Assembly: GCF_034480035.2 (NCBI RefSeq)
Contig: NZ_CP118753.2
Coordinates: 917,001 to 981,000 of the forward strand
Length of the DNA stretch: 64,000 nt
Source of the DNA: Methanosphaera sp. ISO3-F5
GTDB taxonomy: Archaea > Methanobacteriota > Methanobacteria > Methanobacteriales > Methanobacteriaceae
Direction of reading: 5' to 3'
Position numbers and translations under genes: made by a program. The notes under the pieces were generated by a model, which was not told where the DNA came from, made no database searches, and saw nothing but the letters and a program-made list of their open reading frames with translations. Shown here one piece after another: positions 56,086 to 64,000 of the stretch (the first letter of the stretch is position 1; every line of letters begins with the position of its first letter).

Positions 56086-57046
56086 GTTTCCATACTATTA
56101 AGTCTATTTTAAACACTAGAAAAAATAAGGAGATGATGCGATATGAACCAACCAAGTTTCCATACTATTAAGTCTATTTTAAACTCACACTTGCGGCATC
56201 GTTACCCTCTTGTTCTATTTCCTCAAGTTTCCATACTATTAAGTCTATTTTAAACACATTCGGATACCAGTGACATTCAATGGTAGGTTCGGTTTCCATA
56301 CTATTAAGTCTATTTTAAACGAAATCTTTAAGAGCGGCGGTTCCTTTTCCATTGAGGTTTCCATACTATTAAGTCTATTTTAAACACACATGGATTGATG
56401 TCCCTGCAGGACAATTGGCAAGGTTTCCATACTATTAAGTCTATTTTAAACTTTCCTGCTTCATTACTTGCACCAGTACTCATACCACGTTTCCATACTA
56501 TTAAGTCTATTTTAAACATAATAGACCGTGAAAACGGTAAACTAAGAAAAAGGAGTTTCCATACTATTAAGTCTATTTTAAACACTAAACCGCTCCGGCC
56601 TTTAAAATGCTTTCTTAATGGTTTCCATACTATTAAGTCTATTTTAAACTTGTAATGTTTTTATTCAAATCATAATGTTTGGTGGTGTTTCCATACTATT
56701 AAGTCTATTTTAAACTTGTATTTCAATGTAAAGGGAATGGTAGTCAAGGTCAGTTTCCATACTATTAAGTCTATTTTAAACTTGACTTACTGTATTTGCA
56801 ATATTCTTTACAGCACTACTGTTTCCATACTATTAAGTCTATTTTAAACAGCAGGTATTGACATGATGGCAAGAGCAACTACGAGGTTTCCATACTATTA
56901 AGTCTATTTTAAACACAATAACAGACACAGACATAGACATCGACGGAAACAGTTTCCATACTATTAAGTCTATTTTAAACAAGACAACTACAATGTACTA
57001 ACCAACAATGCAGAAAAGTTTCCATACTATTAAGTCTATTTTAAAC

Positions 57047-57082
57047 ATTATATAGATTGTCTGCAGCCTCGCAAACTGTATC
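57047..57082. other. CRISPR spacer, one of two that target related sequences (b)
   Basis: A 36-base spacer starting ATTATATAGATTGTCTGC; it shares 28 of 36 bases with the spacer at 55584-55619 in the same orientation. It lies closer to the inferred leader, so it would be the later capture. Confidence 0.8.
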
Positions 57083-57966
57083 GTTTCCATACTATTAAGT
57101 CTATTTTAAACCTCACAGGATTCCAACAAGACTGTGCCACAAGCCTCATAGGTTTCCATACTATTAAGTCTATTTTAAACCGCAATACTGAAGATGATGA
57201 CACGTATCGTAAACGATGTTTCCATACTATTAAGTCTATTTTAAACTATTGTAGGTGCACTTTTAGTGTGAGCTGTAAGAGAGTTTCCATACTATTAAGT
57301 CTATTTTAAACAAATCCACTTCCAGTATTAGCACTATTAGTCCTTCCTTTGTTTCCATACTATTAAGTCTATTTTAAACTCTACAGCTTCGTCATCATCA
57401 TTTAATACTCTTACTCTGTTTCCATACTATTAAGTCTATTTTAAACAGTTACCCACCTGCCAATAAGGATTCATGAGGGCTTGTTTCCATACTATTAAGT
57501 CTATTTTAAACAGTAGAGAAACTAGTCATATACGAAGATGGCACTAGGTTTCCATACTATTAAGTCTATTTTAAACATCATTGTATCCTGTGTCAATAGT
57601 GAAATAATTAATAGTTTCCATACTATTAAGTCTATTTTAAACTGGTGTATTTGTACCCTGTGTTTCAAGTGGTATTCCGTTTCCATACTATTAAGTCTAT
57701 TTTAAACTAGGAATGTTCTGGTTACTTGTTCAGGTTGTCCTTGTTTCCATACTATTAAGTCTATTTTAAACTACAGGAAACAATACAAAGCATCTTGGAT
57801 AATGATCGTTTCCATACTATTAAGTCTATTTTAAACGTTAATGACTGTGACAATTGACCAAATAATGTATAGTTTCCATACTATTAAGTCTATTTTAAAC
57901 ACCGTAAATTAACGTATATGCTACGAGTTAATAGTGGGTTTCCATACTATTAAGTCTATTTTAAAC

Positions 57967-58069
57967 GCCGAAAAATTTTGCTTATTTTCCTGTATAATTT
58001 TTTGTTTGTTCTTTAAAAAATAGTTTTGTATAGTCCACCTTTAATGGTGTAATTTTATTGGTGGCTGGA
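57967..58069 (-). promoter_or_regulatory. Inferred CRISPR leader
   Basis: About 100 A+T-rich bases between the last (right-most) repeat and cas2, with long A/T runs and no coding frame. Its position beside cas2, the perfect repeats at this end and the repeat polarity support it as the leader driving leftward transcription and new spacer insertion. The length is short for a leader, so it may include the cas2 end. Confidence 0.6.
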
Positions 58070-58073
58070 CTAT
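58030..58073. terminator. Inverted repeat at the cas2 stop, possible terminator
   Basis: ATAGTCCA (58030-58037) and TGGACTAT (58066-58073) can pair around a 28-base loop. The right arm overlaps the cas2 stop codon. It may end the cas transcript or be part of the leader. Confidence 0.35.
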
Positions 58074-58330
58074 AATATCATGGTCATTGGATTTTTTTCA
58101 TAGCCGATTATTGTTCTGTTTAGATATTTTTCTGGTATTTCGTAGATGATAATTGAGTCTTTTTCTTCGTCTATTAATGTTTTGAGTTCTGTGGTTATGG
58201 TTTGGTATTGAGATTTGGTAATTTCTCCTTCGAATACTGAGTTTTGAATCCAAGTTAGGTATGTTTTGAGGTATTTGTGTACTTTGTTTACTCTTTTGGT
58301 ATTTATGTCATATATAATTATTACGTACAT
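58070..58330 (-). CDS. cas2: CRISPR-associated Cas2
   Basis: 86 residues from ATG 58330, which overlaps the cas1 stop as TAATG and is preceded by GGTGGT. The N-terminus MYVIIIYDINTKRVNKVHKYLKTYLTWIQNSVFEGEI is the Cas2 signature, with the conserved Asp in YDI. Cas2 dimers join Cas1 in the spacer-integration complex. Last gene of the operon, next to the inferred leader. The length is normal. Confidence 0.97.
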   Translation of the reverse strand: MYVIIIYDINTKRVNKVHKYLKTYLTWIQNSVFEGEITKSQYQTITTELKTLIDEEKDSIIIYEIPEKYLNRTIIGYEKNPMTMIL

Positions 58331-59304
58331 TACCACCACGCCTTGAAACTTTCATATGTTTTGTCATTTAAAATGTGTTTTATTAGTTTGTATCCTTCTA
58401 ATCTTATTAAATATCTGTATGATACTTTTTTATTTAAGTTTGGATGTTTTATTGTTGTTTTTAGTTTATTATTGTATTCTTCTATGAATTTTTGTCTTCC
58501 TTTGTCTGTTAGGTATACTCCCACATCATCTTTGAAGCTTTTTTTGTTGATCATGTTTGTGTTTACTAGTTTGAATATGGTTCTGCTGACTATTATGGGT
58601 TTAAATATGTCGGCTATGTCGCATGCTAATGAAAATCTTCTTTCTCTTGGTTCATGTAAGAAACTTATTGATGGATGTAGGTATGTGTGGTATATTTCTG
58701 AGAGTGTTGTTGTGTATAGTAATGAGTTTCCGAATGAGATTAATGCATTCATTTCGTTTGTGGGTGGTCTGAATTCTCTTTTTTTTAGGGGGAAGTTTTT
58801 TGTGATTTCGTTAAATGCTGGATAGTAATGTTGCCATAGTTTTCCTTCTGAGCTTAGTATTTGGTTTATATTTTTGTTTAGTATGGGTTCTTTTTCTATT
58901 TTTTCTATGTATTCTGTTACGTTTTTTCCTTTTTTAGAATAGTACATTAAGGTTTTTCTCATGTTATGTTTCATTCCTTGTACTATTTCTTGTGCTATGT
59001 AGTTTCTTTGGTCTGGGTTGTTGTATGCTAGTGCTTGTTTTACTATTGTTGTTCCTGAGTTTAGGGTTATTTTGGGGTATAATGATCCTTGGTAATGTCC
59101 ATATTTGTTGAAGGAGTTTACTATTATTTTTTCATTTTGTAGTAATGTTATTGCTCCTGATTTTAAAGATACTTTTCCATAACAGTTTATTTCGTTTATT
59201 GCATGTATTGGTATTGTTTTATCTACTTCTTTGTTAGTGTATTTGAGTGTGTTATCTTTTCTGTATAGTATACCATTTGAGTTTATATTTAATGGTTGTT
59301 TAAT
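58330..59304 (-). CDS. cas1: CRISPR-associated Cas1 with a non-standard start codon
   Basis: 324 residues if translation starts at ATT 59304-59302, which follows AAGGTGAT by 4 bases. No ATG, GTG or TTG lies in frame between the upstream stop and ATG 58974, which is too far inside (a 214-residue product would lose the N-terminal domain). The protein has the Cas1 catalytic residues: Glu in SSEGKLWQHYYPAF, His in SISFLHEPRERRFSLACDIADIFKP and the Asp in the same motif. Cas1 is the integrase that inserts new spacers. It lies between cas4 and cas2 with overlaps. The unusual start could lower expression or reflect a mutation or sequencing error. Confidence 0.9.
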   Translation of the reverse strand: MKQPLNINSNGILYRKDNTLKYTNKEVDKTIPIHAINEINCYGKVSLKSGAITLLQNEKIIVNSFNKYGHYQGSLYPKITLNSGTTIVKQALAYNNPDQRNYIAQEIVQGMKHNMRKTLMYYSKKGKNVTEYIEKIEKEPILNKNINQILSSEGKLWQHYYPAFNEITKNFPLKKREFRPPTNEMNALISFGNSLLYTTTLSEIYHTYLHPSISFLHEPRERRFSLACDIADIFKPIIVSRTIFKLVNTNMINKKSFKDDVGVYLTDKGRQKFIEEYNNKLKTTIKHPNLNKKVSYRYLIRLEGYKLIKHILNDKTYESFKAWW

Positions 59305-59316
59305 AGTATCACCTTC

Positions 59317-59829
59317 TCATATCATGCATAATTCATAGTATGTGCATTTTTTACAATATGGTTTATTGATTGGTTTGGGTGGCTTTTTTTGTTTTGCTAT
59401 TTCTATTATGTCCTGTGTTATTTCATTTAATTCGTTTATTATTTCATTATTTAGTTCAATTAATTTTTTCTTTTTTTCTTTAGGGTATACTAGGTATCCT
59501 TTGGCGTTTATGTTTGATTTTTTTAAAGTCCATAGATAGAAATATAATTGGTAACTTCCACCAATAGTTAATTTTGATGATTTTTTAATTTCATATATTT
59601 CTATTTCGTTTTTATTCTTCACAAAGTCGAATACTAGGTTTTCTAGGCGTATCTCTTTCTTTTCTCGTTTGTAACTATTTTCATGTATTAATTTTCCTAT
59701 TTCTATGTCATCATTGTCGTAGTTCATATTTATTTGATTTATATAAAACCATAATTCTCTTTTACATACTTTAAAGTATTGTACCATTACTCCAGTAATT
59801 TCTGATTCTTTTAGTATCATGTTAATCAT
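59317..59829 (-). CDS. cas4: CRISPR-associated Cas4 exonuclease
   Basis: 170 residues. Cys in YFKVCKRELWF near the N-terminus and CKKCTYYELC at the C-terminus form the [4Fe-4S] cluster typical of Cas4. The RecB-type nuclease core is visible in IEIGKLIHENSYKR and IEIYEIKKSSKL, the EhxK-like motif. Cas4 trims and selects prespacers with the right PAM during adaptation. ATG 59829 overlaps the cas3 stop (ATGA); ATG 59820 is an alternative. Its stop lies within the ribosome-binding site of cas1. Confidence 0.95.
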   Translation of the reverse strand: MINMILKESEITGVMVQYFKVCKRELWFYINQINMNYDNDDIEIGKLIHENSYKREKKEIRLENLVFDFVKNKNEIEIYEIKKSSKLTIGGSYQLYFYLWTLKKSNINAKGYLVYPKEKKKKLIELNNEIINELNEITQDIIEIAKQKKPPKPINKPYCKKCTYYELCMI

Positions 59830-62126
59830 ATTATAAATGCGTCTTCATCATCTAATGGTATGAAACCTATTTGTTCATCATATTTTCGTTCAATATCCTG
59901 TCTGTCAATATGACCAATATTATATTCTATTGGTGTTGTACCTAATTTTTTAACATCAATTGATATAATATATTTTCTAAATTCTGATTTTATCTTCTTA
60001 AATTCATATCGCTTTTCAATTACTGATGTTTCTGATGAGTATATTTCTGTATATTTATTCCAAATTTCATGTGAGTAATCATTTAAGTCTATGAACACGT
60101 CCTGTTTTTCAACATTTTCTTCAATTAACTTGAATTCATTTGTTATATTGGATATTTCTAGTTTTGATAATTTTTTAATTATATCTTTTGAAGAATCTTT
60201 TGAGATTTTTTCTAATATTTTATCATAATATTTGTCAATTATTGTTCCAAAATCTTTTTCACTTATTGTTTCTAAGTCTTTAATCAGTTCATATGTTACT
60301 TCTCTTGAAATTGAATCATAGATATATTTATTGTATTCTTTTTTATCATCGGCTAGTCTTATAATGTTTACTGTTCCTTTATCTTTTTGTTGGTTTCTGT
60401 TACATCTACCAGCAGTTTGTACTATGCTGTCTATAGGTGCAAAATCTCTGTATATTATATCTACATCTATGTCTACACCTGCTTCAATTAATTGTGTGGT
60501 TACAATAATTTTCCTATTTTCAGATTTTTTAATATTTGATATACGTTTTTTTCTTTCAATTGGAATGATATTAGTTGATAAGTAATATAATATATTATCC
60601 TCTAAGTAATTTGATAAGTATTTGTAAATATCAATAGAATTTTGAATAGTATTTACAACTATCATAATATCCTTATTGGTAGATAATATTTCATCAAGAA
60701 TAAACTCATTAAATTCAATAACACTTTGCTTTTCTAGACAAAACTTATAATTAACCCTATCAAATTTATTAAAATAATATTCTTTATTCTCAACCAAAGG
60801 AATCATTTCAGACTCACTGAAAATAGCAGGTTGTGTAGCTGTCATAAATATAATCCAGAAATTATATCTTTCAACCATATATTTAAGTAACACATTAACT
60901 AACTTCCAATACTTGGGAGGAATGGACTGTACCTCATCAAGAATAACAATAGAATTACTTAAATTATGCAACTTTTTCAATGACCTATTCTTATTACTAA
61001 TAATAGTATAAAAAAACTGATAAAAAGTAGTGATAATTATCTCAGAATACCATGATTCAATTAACATCTCAGCATTATCAATCTCTAATTCCTGATTATC
61101 ACTTGTTTTATAATAAATCTCTGACATAGAATTATGCTTAATAAAAACATCTTGACTATCAAAACCATTATCTGATAAAATATCTTTAATAACTTCCTCA
61201 TTCTGATCAATAATGCTTAAAAAAGGTAACGAGTAAATAATACGTGGCATAAAATTCAATTCATTTGTTATTCTATCTCTTAATTTCAAGGCAAAGGAGA
61301 ATGCATTCATAGTTTTTCCAGAACCAGTAGGAAGTGAAATAGAATATAATTTATTATCCAGGTCTAAAGAATCTATTATACTATTTAACTCTTGAAAAGC
61401 TTCCTCACGAACAAAATTAATACCCTCCGAATTAAACTTTTTATCAATTTTATATTTGTCAACAACATTCTTATCAATAGGTATTCTATTATAAGTACTT
61501 GTATGTGAAGCATCTAACTTATCAGAATCAATTAAAACAGAAAATAACAAAATATAATCCAAATAATTGTCTAGCAAATCTTCTCTTTTGAATTTAAATA
61601 AATCTTTTTTAAGATCTTCTTTAACCTCATTAATATTGGATAAGAAATAATTAACATCAATATCATATTGTGAGTAAAATGCAGTAAATGAATCTAAATT
61701 TCGACTCAAAAGATCATTTACTTGTACATCCACATTATCCATGTTTTTCTTAAAATGATTATGTTCATCAAAAATATTCTTTAAATTACCATGATGATTT
61801 TTAACAACCAAATAACCTAAAACTGGAAAATTCACATAGTTACTGTTTCCTTTTCTTTTAATAACATAATAACAGAATATGGCAGATAAAAAACCATGAT
61901 ATGCATTAGGAGAATGATTCCTGTTAAATAAATGATCTTGAAAAAAACTAGTGGCCTTAGCAAAATCATGAGTTAAGCCAATAAAAAAAGAAATATCAGA
62001 ATATAACTTATTATCAGTTATATTCATATTCTCAAAAATCTTACGAGAATTATTAGCTACATTTAAAAGATGATCAGTTAACAATATATTTGGATGAGAA
62101 TAAATCTCCTCAGAATAACATGACAT
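59826..62126 (-). CDS. cas3: CRISPR-associated helicase-nuclease Cas3
   Basis: About 766 residues. The N-terminal HD nuclease has GLTHDFAKAT plus His in LTDHLLN, AYHGFL and VKNHHGN. The helicase has SLPTGSGKT (Walker A, about residue 260), ILDEVQSIPP (DEVQ box), MTATQPAI, and TTQLIEAGVDIDVDIIYRD...QTAGRCNR (motifs V-VI). Cas3 is recruited to target DNA bound by Cascade and degrades it. GGTGAT selects ATG 62126 within the cas5 end (17-base overlap). Codons are mainly T-ending, unlike cas1 and cas2 downstream. Confidence 0.96.
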   Translation of the reverse strand: MSCYSEEIYSHPNILLTDHLLNVANNSRKIFENMNITDNKLYSDISFFIGLTHDFAKATSFFQDHLFNRNHSPNAYHGFLSAIFCYYVIKRKGNSNYVNFPVLGYLVVKNHHGNLKNIFDEHNHFKKNMDNVDVQVNDLLSRNLDSFTAFYSQYDIDVNYFLSNINEVKEDLKKDLFKFKREDLLDNYLDYILLFSVLIDSDKLDASHTSTYNRIPIDKNVVDKYKIDKKFNSEGINFVREEAFQELNSIIDSLDLDNKLYSISLPTGSGKTMNAFSFALKLRDRITNELNFMPRIIYSLPFLSIIDQNEEVIKDILSDNGFDSQDVFIKHNSMSEIYYKTSDNQELEIDNAEMLIESWYSEIIITTFYQFFYTIISNKNRSLKKLHNLSNSIVILDEVQSIPPKYWKLVNVLLKYMVERYNFWIIFMTATQPAIFSESEMIPLVENKEYYFNKFDRVNYKFCLEKQSVIEFNEFILDEILSTNKDIMIVVNTIQNSIDIYKYLSNYLEDNILYYLSTNIIPIERKKRISNIKKSENRKIIVTTQLIEAGVDIDVDIIYRDFAPIDSIVQTAGRCNRNQQKDKGTVNIIRLADDKKEYNKYIYDSISREVTYELIKDLETISEKDFGTIIDKYYDKILEKISKDSSKDIIKKLSKLEISNITNEFKLIEENVEKQDVFIDLNDYSHEIWNKYTEIYSSETSVIEKRYEFKKIKSEFRKYIISIDVKKLGTTPIEYNIGHIDRQDIERKYDEQIGFIPLDDEDAFII

Positions 62127-62823
62127 TATCATCACCAATCTTATAATATGTACAAGAATCTACAAGAATAGATTTAGCATTACTTTCATAAAAGTATTCA
62201 ATAAATAACTTAACGGAACGATCATTATTCATAAATCCTGGAGATTTCACAACACCATATTTTTTATCATGCTCAATATGAATATTAACATTATTCTTGA
62301 CAAGAACAGAATCAATTTGAACATTCTCTCCAACAATCTCTTCAACATTGTAAAGTCCATCACCAACTACCTCAAAATTACATAAACATTCAGTAATTCC
62401 AAGATATGGAGTATAAACACTTTTATGATTCCTTATGAATGAATATAATTTATTCATTAATTCCTTATCATCTAAACTAACATATAACCTATACTTCACA
62501 TCTTTTAAAAATTCAGCAGGCACTTGTGTTCTTTTACCATTAGATTTAATTTTAAATAAATGCATACTTTCTTTTGTATTAACATAATTTAAATTTAATC
62601 TAGTTTTCTTAATAGGATTAACAATTTTAATACCAATCTTACTATTTTCTTCATTAAATAATTCATGATAACTATCACGAGGATAACCTAATATTCCCGC
62701 AATAAATCCAGCAATTGTAGTTCGACTAGGGAATGGATATGAAATAGTGGAAGTAGTAGTGTAACCTCTTCTAAAATATGCATAATCACCCCACACATCA
62801 AAAACCACTACATCTTTTGTCAT
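62110..62823 (-). CDS. cas5: Cascade subunit Cas5, I-B (Csh) type
   Basis: 237 residues from ATG 62823, set by GAGGGAT 7 bases upstream; it begins MTKDVVVFDVWGDYAYFRRGYTTTSTISYPFPSRTTIAGFIAGILGYPRDSY, the Cas5 N-terminal RAMP-fold signature with a glycine-rich segment. Cas5 caps the 5' handle of the crRNA in Cascade. It overlaps cas7 upstream and cas3 downstream. The length is usual for Cas5h. Confidence 0.94.
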   Translation of the reverse strand: MTKDVVVFDVWGDYAYFRRGYTTTSTISYPFPSRTTIAGFIAGILGYPRDSYHELFNEENSKIGIKIVNPIKKTRLNLNYVNTKESMHLFKIKSNGKRTQVPAEFLKDVKYRLYVSLDDKELMNKLYSFIRNHKSVYTPYLGITECLCNFEVVGDGLYNVEEIVGENVQIDSVLVKNNVNIHIEHDKKYGVVKSPGFMNNDRSVKLFIEYFYESNAKSILVDSCTYYKIGDDNVMLF

Positions 62824-62834
62824 AAAAAAATCCC

Positions 62835-63815
62835 TCATAAACTAAGTTCTTCAACATCAATACCATAAGATTTAATCTTATCAACTAATGAACTATTATC
62901 ATTATCATCAAAGGATACATTTTCATCAATCTTATAATAAATCTTGTTAATTTTATCCTTAGATTTCTCTAAATTATCTAATAAATTTTTTACATCTATT
63001 TTAACATCAGCTATTTTTCTGATTTCCTTATCATTATCCAATTCATGAGTAATACTTATCTTATTATTTAGATCTCCAATGAAATAATAATCCTCAGAAT
63101 ATTCGATTTGTAATAATAATCTAGGAGTTTGACCGAATTTAGAACGTGTAATTAAATTCTTAGTACCATTCCACATAGCATCTAACAATTTATCAACATC
63201 TTCCTCTTTTAAATGAGTATCCTCTGCAGCAACCTCATTAATCACACCATAAAAAGCAATTAAAGAATACGGTAAAACATATTCTTCACGGAAAGTTTTC
63301 TGTGATTTGTTATCACCTGATGCAAATGCCCCCGTACCTTTAATATGGGTTAATTCAACTTTATGTAATGATCGACCCATTCTAAATTGTACTGGTCCTG
63401 TATATACTAAGGAACTTGTTTGTTTTTTTGTTTTTCCTTTGATTTTAAGTTCTAATGGTATAGTAGCTCCAAATAAACGAACATCAATGGAAGTAGATAA
63501 TAAATTTTTACTTAATTCATTTTTTGCTAATTCCATAGAATCATATTCATTTTTTGATAAATAATCCATTGCTCTCATTTTTGCATCTTGAATTCCTTCA
63601 CCAGAACTGGATGCTTTTTCTTTAACAAATATGTCATCATCGTATTTTTGATCAATATAATCACGAATAGTTCTTTTTAATCGTACATCAGTAACAATAT
63701 TTGTTTCAGTTTCTTCATCAATTCTTGGTTTGTTCTCATCTAATGGATCACCATTAGGGTTTGCATCATTTAAATCATATAAAAATAATAATTCACTTCT
63801 ATTCATTTGCATCAA
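62835..63815 (-). CDS. cas7: Cascade backbone subunit Cas7, I-B (Csh2) type
   Basis: About 323-326 residues. The start region RSELLFLYDLNDANPNGDPLDENKPRIDEETETNIVTDVRLKRTIRDY is the hallmark of Csh2/Cst2-type Cas7 proteins, and GPVQFRMGRSLHKVEL is a second family segment. Cas7 polymerises along the crRNA as the Cascade backbone. The start could be any of the closely spaced ATGs at 63815-63806; all overlap the cas8b end. No stops or shifts. Confidence 0.96.
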   Translation of the reverse strand: MMQMNRSELLFLYDLNDANPNGDPLDENKPRIDEETETNIVTDVRLKRTIRDYIDQKYDDDIFVKEKASSSGEGIQDAKMRAMDYLSKNEYDSMELAKNELSKNLLSTSIDVRLFGATIPLELKIKGKTKKQTSSLVYTGPVQFRMGRSLHKVELTHIKGTGAFASGDNKSQKTFREEYVLPYSLIAFYGVINEVAAEDTHLKEEDVDKLLDAMWNGTKNLITRSKFGQTPRLLLQIEYSEDYYFIGDLNNKISITHELDNDKEIRKIADVKIDVKNLLDNLEKSKDKINKIYYKIDENVSFDDNDNSSLVDKIKSYGIDVEELSL

Positions 63816-64000
63816 CCTCTTTTTTATTTAATTGTATTTTATTTCCAATAGTAAAACCTAAAACAAAATAATAACTTGTTTCATCTTTATTTAACTTCCA
63901 ATTATCCTCAGATTTTAATAAATTATATGTTAATTCTTCTTCAATACTTGGATAAGCTTTATCATATTCTCTGAGTTTATTCACAGCCATAGTATAAACT
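63799..64000 (-). CDS. cas8b: C-terminal end of the Cascade large subunit Cas8b (partial)
   Basis: 66 visible residues, entering from the right edge and ending DANE-stop at 63799. The frame is open to 64000 and the position just before cas7 fits cas8b (Csh1) of type I-B operons. The visible end (NWKLNKDETSYYFVLGFTIGNKI) matches the C-terminal style of that family; identification rests mainly on gene order. The large subunit recognises the PAM in target DNA. Confidence 0.75.
   Translation of the reverse strand, partial: VYTMAVNKLREYDKAYPSIEEELTYNLLKSEDNWKLNKDETSYYFVLGFTIGNKIQLNKKEVDANE

Larger units (their letters stand above)
52705..57966 (-). CRISPR. Type I-B CRISPR array, about 61 repeats of 29 bp
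   Basis: On the plus strand the repeat starts GTTTCCATAC and ends TATTTTAAAC (first 52705-52733, last 57938-57966), with spacers mostly of 35-41 bases. Counting by eye gives 61 repeats. The likely transcribed strand is minus, where the repeat ends GTATGGAAAC, like the ATTGAAAC-type 3' end of I-B repeats. This places the leader at the right, next to cas2. Repeats at the left end are degenerate (52770 has one change, 52837 is 3 bases short, 52898 has one change and is split by an insertion sequence), as expected for the oldest end. Confidence 0.98.

Noticed and set aside
54838-56655. Open frames of 60-90 codons repeating KIDLIVWK or FHTIKSIL within the CRISPR array
   Set aside because: They are translations of the CRISPR repeat and its spacers; no ribosome-binding sites and no independent coding signal.
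52705-57966. Plus-strand transcription of the array from the left end
   Set aside because: The left repeats are degenerate and one is split by an insertion sequence, the repeat's minus-strand 3' end fits the I-B pattern, and cas2 lies at the right.

Overview
The window looks like a methanogenic archaeon of the genus Methanosphaera (order Methanobacteriales), close to the gut species M. stadtmanae. The evidence is very low G+C DNA, several giant secreted adhesin-like proteins built from GGAI-type beta-helix repeats and Ig-like domains, archaeal ribosome-binding sites of the GGTG/GGAGG type, an F420-type FdhB next to an MvhD-type hydrogenase subunit, a fumarate reductase pair, and a type I-B CRISPR-Cas locus. 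The genus call is inferred from gene content and family knowledge; no database search was possible.

Layout. 1-6300: two unrelated TnpB elements flank a membrane protein gene, tyrA (prephenate dehydrogenase) and a PspC-domain gene. 6490-10590: decay zone with a broken peroxiredoxin gene, a broken DDE insertion sequence with intact inverted repeats, and a shattered Cna-B-repeat surface protein gene. 10943-13561: a three-gene redox operon (shortened FdhA-like protein, FdhB, MvhD). 13897-14939: a ribbon-helix-helix/PIN toxin-antitoxin pair between two nearly identical 55-bp miniature elements whose ends match those of the second TnpB element. 15072-16937: small regulators and a 43-residue membrane protein. 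16938-30333: two adhesin-like genes of 1,999 and 2,242 codons in tandem. 30390-36034: a broken aldo-keto reductase gene, a voltage-gated potassium channel, two paired small membrane proteins, a UbiB/ABC1 kinase and a HEAT-like protein. 36479-44537: two more adhesin genes on the minus strand, one interrupted by a group II intron. 45200-51971: an anchored extracellular protein, fumarate reductase subunits, a Nudix hydrolase and a PLD-helicase-DUF3427 protein. 52039-64000: a transposase relic, a CRISPR array of about 61 repeats, and the operon cas8b(partial)-cas7-cas5-cas3-cas4-cas1-cas2 on the minus strand.

How it fits together. The redox operon has the parts to pass electrons between coenzyme F420 and a heterodisulfide-reductase-type complex. 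Its FdhA-like subunit keeps only the N-terminal iron-sulfur region and a short core, so formate oxidation is unlikely. The CRISPR leader is inferred to lie next to cas2, with the array read leftward: the degenerate repeats, and a repeat split by an insertion sequence with a 5-bp target duplication, lie at the far left end.

Most striking points: removing the proposed 2,310-bp group II intron rejoins an adhesin reading frame exactly; the intron sits in a sequence coding the GGAIY motif that recurs across adhesin genes; one CRISPR spacer looks like the 3' end of a tRNA gene; cas1 has no ATG, GTG or TTG start at the expected place; and several genes switch abruptly between T-ending and C-ending codons. 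Many genes here are broken by single-base shifts in homopolymer runs, so sequencing error should be excluded before calling all of them pseudogenes.
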